This document shows positions 61,453 to 64,000 of a DNA stretch of 64,000 nucleotides, in pieces. Source of the stretch: Micromonospora inyonensis (GTDB lineage: Bacteria > Actinomycetota > Actinomycetes > Mycobacteriales > Micromonosporaceae); NCBI RefSeq assembly GCF_900091415.1, contig NZ_FMHU01000002.1, forward strand, positions 372,001-436,000. The letters run 5' to 3'. Position 1 is the first letter of the stretch. Each line of letters starts with the position of its first letter. The notes below the pieces were generated by a model. It saw only the letters and a program-made list of their open reading frames with translations. It did not search any database and was not told where the DNA came from. The position numbers and the translations under genes were made by a program.

Positions 61453-63582
61453 ATGGCCGACCAGAACGTGCCACCACGCCGGCCGCGGGACGAGGGCCGC
61501 TGGGACGGACGACAGCACCGCACCCCGGACGCGTACCACGACCCGTACCCGGCCCCGCCGTACGCCCCGTCCGGTTCCGGGTCGACCGATCCGTACCACC
61601 ACACGTACGCCGGACAACCGGGCGATCCCCGGGCGTCGTACGCCCCGTGGCCGGGCCGGACGCAGCCGGCACCCGCCTCCTGGCCCGGTGCGGGTGCGTC
61701 GACCGCCCGCCGGGGGCCGCAGTGGATCGGTCCGGCCGGCACCGGTGGACCGGTACCCGGTGGTGATCCCGGACTCCCCAACCTGGACGACGACGAGGCG
61801 GACGGTCGCCGTCGCAGCCGCCGCCGGGCCCTCGCCGCCTTCGGCGGGACCGCCGCGGTGGTCGCCGGTGGCGCCGCGCTGGCCATGACCCCGCAGGTGC
61901 GCGGCCTCTTCGGTGACGACGCCCCGGCCGGCGACGCGACCGGCGCCAAGGTGACCGACGGCAACGTGAACCGCCCCAGCGGCCAGCAGCCGAGTACCGT
62001 GCGCACCTACACCGAGCAGAACGAGAGCTACATGGGCTCCCGGGCCGGTGCGGCGCTGAAGAAGAACACCCCGGCCGGGGGCCGTACGTTCTCCGGCCCG
62101 GCCGCCGCCTCGGCCGCTACCGAGGTCACCGTCAAGACGGTGCTGGCCAAGGACCCGGTCCGCCACCTGGCCACCCGGACCACCTTCGGCGCGACGCCCA
62201 AGGTGCTCGCCGACATCGAGCGGATGGGCATCGACGCCTGGCTGCGCTGGCAGCTCGACCCGGACAAGATCGCCCCGACGAAGGCGGAGCTGAAGCTCAG
62301 CGAACTGCCCACCCTCCGGATGACCCCGAAGCAGCTCCGCGAGCAGCGCGAGCAGCTCAACGAGCGCGGCGCGCAGCCGGAGAAGGAGATGGTGGACGCC
62401 ACCATCTCCCGGCAGATCTGGTCGGAGCGGCAGCTGTTCGAGGTGATGGTCGACTTCTGGAACGACTTCCTGCACGTCGCCGCCGACGTCGACGGGGGCG
62501 AGGTGTACCGGCACTCCTTCGACGTCGACGTGGTCCGCAAGTACGCCCTGACCAGCTACCCGGAGATGCTGGTCGCCGCGAACAAGCACCCCGCGCTGCT
62601 GCTCTACCTCAACCAGAACGACTCCCGCGCCGACGCGGTCAACGAGAACCTCGCCCGGGAGAACCTCGAGCTGTACTCGGTCGGCGTCGACGGCGGCTAC
62701 ACCGAGTCCGACGTCCGGCAGGCGGCGATGCTCCAGACCGGACGCGGCGTCTCCGACGGGGAGTACGTCTTCCGCGAGGACCGGCACTACGTCGGCAAGG
62801 TCAAGATCCTCGGCTTCACCCACGCCAACAACTCCCGGGACCCGAAGAAGGCCGACGCGGCGATCGACGCGTACATCCGCTACATCGCGCTGCACCCCTC
62901 CACCGCGCGGTACGTCGGGCAGAGCCTCGCCACCCGCTTCGTCTCGGACACTCCGCCGAAGACCCTGGTGGACCGGCTCGCCAAGACGTACACGGCGAAC
63001 CAGGGCCTGATCAAGCCGGTGCTGATGACCCTGTTCAGCTCCTCGGAGTTCTGGGCGTCGGTGGGGCAGAAGGTCCGCCGTCCGATGGAGTACCTGATCG
63101 CCACGTACCGGGTGCTCGGCGTCTCGCCCGAGGCGTCCGCCGACTACGAGGCCGGCGACAACAAGCGCACCCCGTACGCCCGGGGACTGCGCCGGATCGC
63201 CGACAAGCTGCGGGAACTGGGCCACTACCCGATGGGCCAGCCCACCCCGGACGGGTACCCCGACGGCTACGTCGCCTGGACCTCGGCCGGCACGATGGTC
63301 AACGGCTGGAACGAGGTCGGTGACGTGATCCACGGCTACCGCCGGGAGTTTTCCTACGTGAAGCCGGAACGGCTGGTCGCGAAGCCGCCGACCACCGCCG
63401 GGGCGTACGTGGACGCGCTCGCCCAGCGCCTCGTGCACCAGGAGCTGACCGACCGGGAGAAGGCACTCATCCTCGGCGTCGCCGGGGTGTCGGCCGGCAC
63501 CAGGGTCGACGCGTCGTTCAACGGGGCCGTCACCGCCGTCGCGCGGGCGATCCTCGCGTCCCCCCAGCACCACCTCCGGTGA
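61453..63582 (+). CDS. DUF1800 family protein with delayed twin-arginine segment
   Basis: 709 residues. The first 115 are Pro/Tyr/Gly/Asp-rich and disordered. They are followed by R-R-R-S-R-R-R-A-L-A-A-F and a hydrophobic stretch (about 128-146), a Tat-like export or anchor signal placed unusually far in. The DUF1800 domain (about 225-705) starts with V-R-H-L-A-T-R-T-T-F-G and has F-W-N-D-F-L-H and N-L-A-R-E-N-L-E-L. DUF1800 genes nearly always precede DUF1501 genes, as here. Function of the pair is unknown; periplasmic or extracellular location is expected. Confidence 0.88.
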   Translation: MADQNVPPRRPRDEGRWDGRQHRTPDAYHDPYPAPPYAPSGSGSTDPYHHTYAGQPGDPRASYAPWPGRTQPAPASWPGAGASTARRGPQWIGPAGTGGPVPGGDPGLPNLDDDEADGRRRSRRRALAAFGGTAAVVAGGAALAMTPQVRGLFGDDAPAGDATGAKVTDGNVNRPSGQQPSTVRTYTEQNESYMGSRAGAALKKNTPAGGRTFSGPAAASAATEVTVKTVLAKDPVRHLATRTTFGATPKVLADIERMGIDAWLRWQLDPDKIAPTKAELKLSELPTLRMTPKQLREQREQLNERGAQPEKEMVDATISRQIWSERQLFEVMVDFWNDFLHVAADVDGGEVYRHSFDVDVVRKYALTSYPEMLVAANKHPALLLYLNQNDSRADAVNENLARENLELYSVGVDGGYTESDVRQAAMLQTGRGVSDGEYVFREDRHYVGKVKILGFTHANNSRDPKKADAAIDAYIRYIALHPSTARYVGQSLATRFVSDTPPKTLVDRLAKTYTANQGLIKPVLMTLFSSSEFWASVGQKVRRPMEYLIATYRVLGVSPEASADYEAGDNKRTPYARGLRRIADKLRELGHYPMGQPTPDGYPDGYVAWTSAGTMVNGWNEVGDVIHGYRREFSYVKPERLVAKPPTTAGAYVDALAQRLVHQELTDREKALILGVAGVSAGTRVDASFNGAVTAVARAILASPQHHLR

Positions 63583-63590
63583 GGCACCCG

Positions 63591-64000
63591 ATGGAGAAGA
63601 CTGTGTACTCGTACCCCCTGCACCCCGAATGCCCGGATCTGCGGCGGCTGGCGGACGACCCGGCCGAGGCGCTGCTGCGGGCGGAGGCCGACGTCGTGGC
63701 CGCCGAGAACGCCGCCGAGCGGGACCGCTACCTGCGGTTGGAGGCGGAGGAGGAGGCCCAGCAGGACGGCCGCGGGGTGACCCGGCGGACCTTCGTCGCC
63801 GGGGCCGCCGCCACCGCCACCGCGCTGGCCACCGCGCAGTTCGTCACCACCTCGGCGTCCTTCGCCGCGACCAGGACCGGCACCCTGATCCACGTCTTCC
63901 TCTACGGTGGACTGGACGGGCTGAGCCTGGTGGCCCCGGCCGAGGACCCGGTGCTCCGCAAGGCCCGCCCCGACCTGCTGCTCGGCTCCGACTCCCTCGC
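63591..64000 (+). CDS. DUF1501 family protein, 5' part (cut by window end)
   Basis: The first 136 codons are visible. An N-terminal acidic helical region (about 1-60) leads to V-T-R-R-T-F-V-A-G and a hydrophobic Ala/Thr run, a twin-arginine signal at about 63-92. The DUF1501 start follows: L-I-H-V-F-L-Y-G-G-L-D-G-L-S-L-V. The family has a sulfatase/alkaline-phosphatase-like fold. It starts 8 bp after the DUF1800 stop and is surely co-transcribed. ATG 63591 or GTG 63603 could be the start. Confidence 0.88.
   Translation, partial: MEKTVYSYPLHPECPDLRRLADDPAEALLRAEADVVAAENAAERDRYLRLEAEEEAQQDGRGVTRRTFVAGAAATATALATAQFVTTSASFAATRTGTLIHVFLYGGLDGLSLVAPAEDPVLRKARPDLLLGSDSL

Overview
The window is very GC-rich DNA with strong G/C bias at third codon positions, frequent GTG starts, and short or absent leaders. 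Actinobacteria-specific families are present (DUF3145, DUF3052, DUF3040, an AhpE-type peroxiredoxin, a PucR-type regulator beside fabD-fabH-acpP-fabF). I infer an actinomycete chromosome, most likely Micromonosporaceae. It reads as ordinary chromosomal backbone with a few rearranged or mobile patches. No biosynthetic gene cluster, prophage or CRISPR array was seen.

Layout. 1-11300: a polytopic membrane protein, a STAS anti-anti-sigma protein, a surE-pfkB pair, a secreted LAS-type cell-wall hydrolase behind a c-di-AMP (ydaO/yuaA) riboswitch, a CDF metal exporter, a HelR/HelD RNA-polymerase-recycling helicase and an alpha/beta hydrolase. 11300-21900: DUF3145, a lipoprotein GH3 glycosidase, a GtrB-like glycosyltransferase overlapping a large membrane protein, two gene remnants, a MerR regulator, a methyltransferase and an SDR. 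21900-27000: the type II fatty-acid cluster fabD-fabH-acpP-fabF with its PucR-type (FasR-like) regulator; FabD has an extra biotinyl-like domain. 27000-37400: PAP2 phosphatase, CopC-like protein, an apparently intact IS1182-family element with a 6-bp target duplication, a glutamyl-tRNA synthetase and a beta-glucosidase/MFS operon. 37500-49800: aceE, a YjbQ protein, a DUF4139 protein, a regulator-ABC operon with a perfect operator palindrome, an E1 alpha-beta fusion dehydrogenase, DUF3052, peroxiredoxin and tRNA-Val. 49800-64000: a pair of related small secreted proteins, GNAT, hydrolase, a truncated phosphotransferase gene, a polysaccharide pyruvyl transferase, DinB, a sugar kinase, a SNF2 helicase overlapping a SWIM-finger protein, and a DUF1800/DUF1501 secreted pair cut by the window end.

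The most unusual signals are not genes. (i) Five copies of a roughly 55-60 bp intergenic palindromic element, built from AGGGGNCCCCT-type half sites around an A-rich core, are scattered through the window; one abuts the break of a truncated gene and two bracket the pyruvyl transferase. (ii) Three genes end in short tandem duplications (24-31 bp units) that include or start at their stop codon. (iii) At least eight genes have a -10-like hexamer exactly 6-7 nt before the start codon, implying leaderless transcription.

All functions are inferred from sequence by eye; no database search was run.
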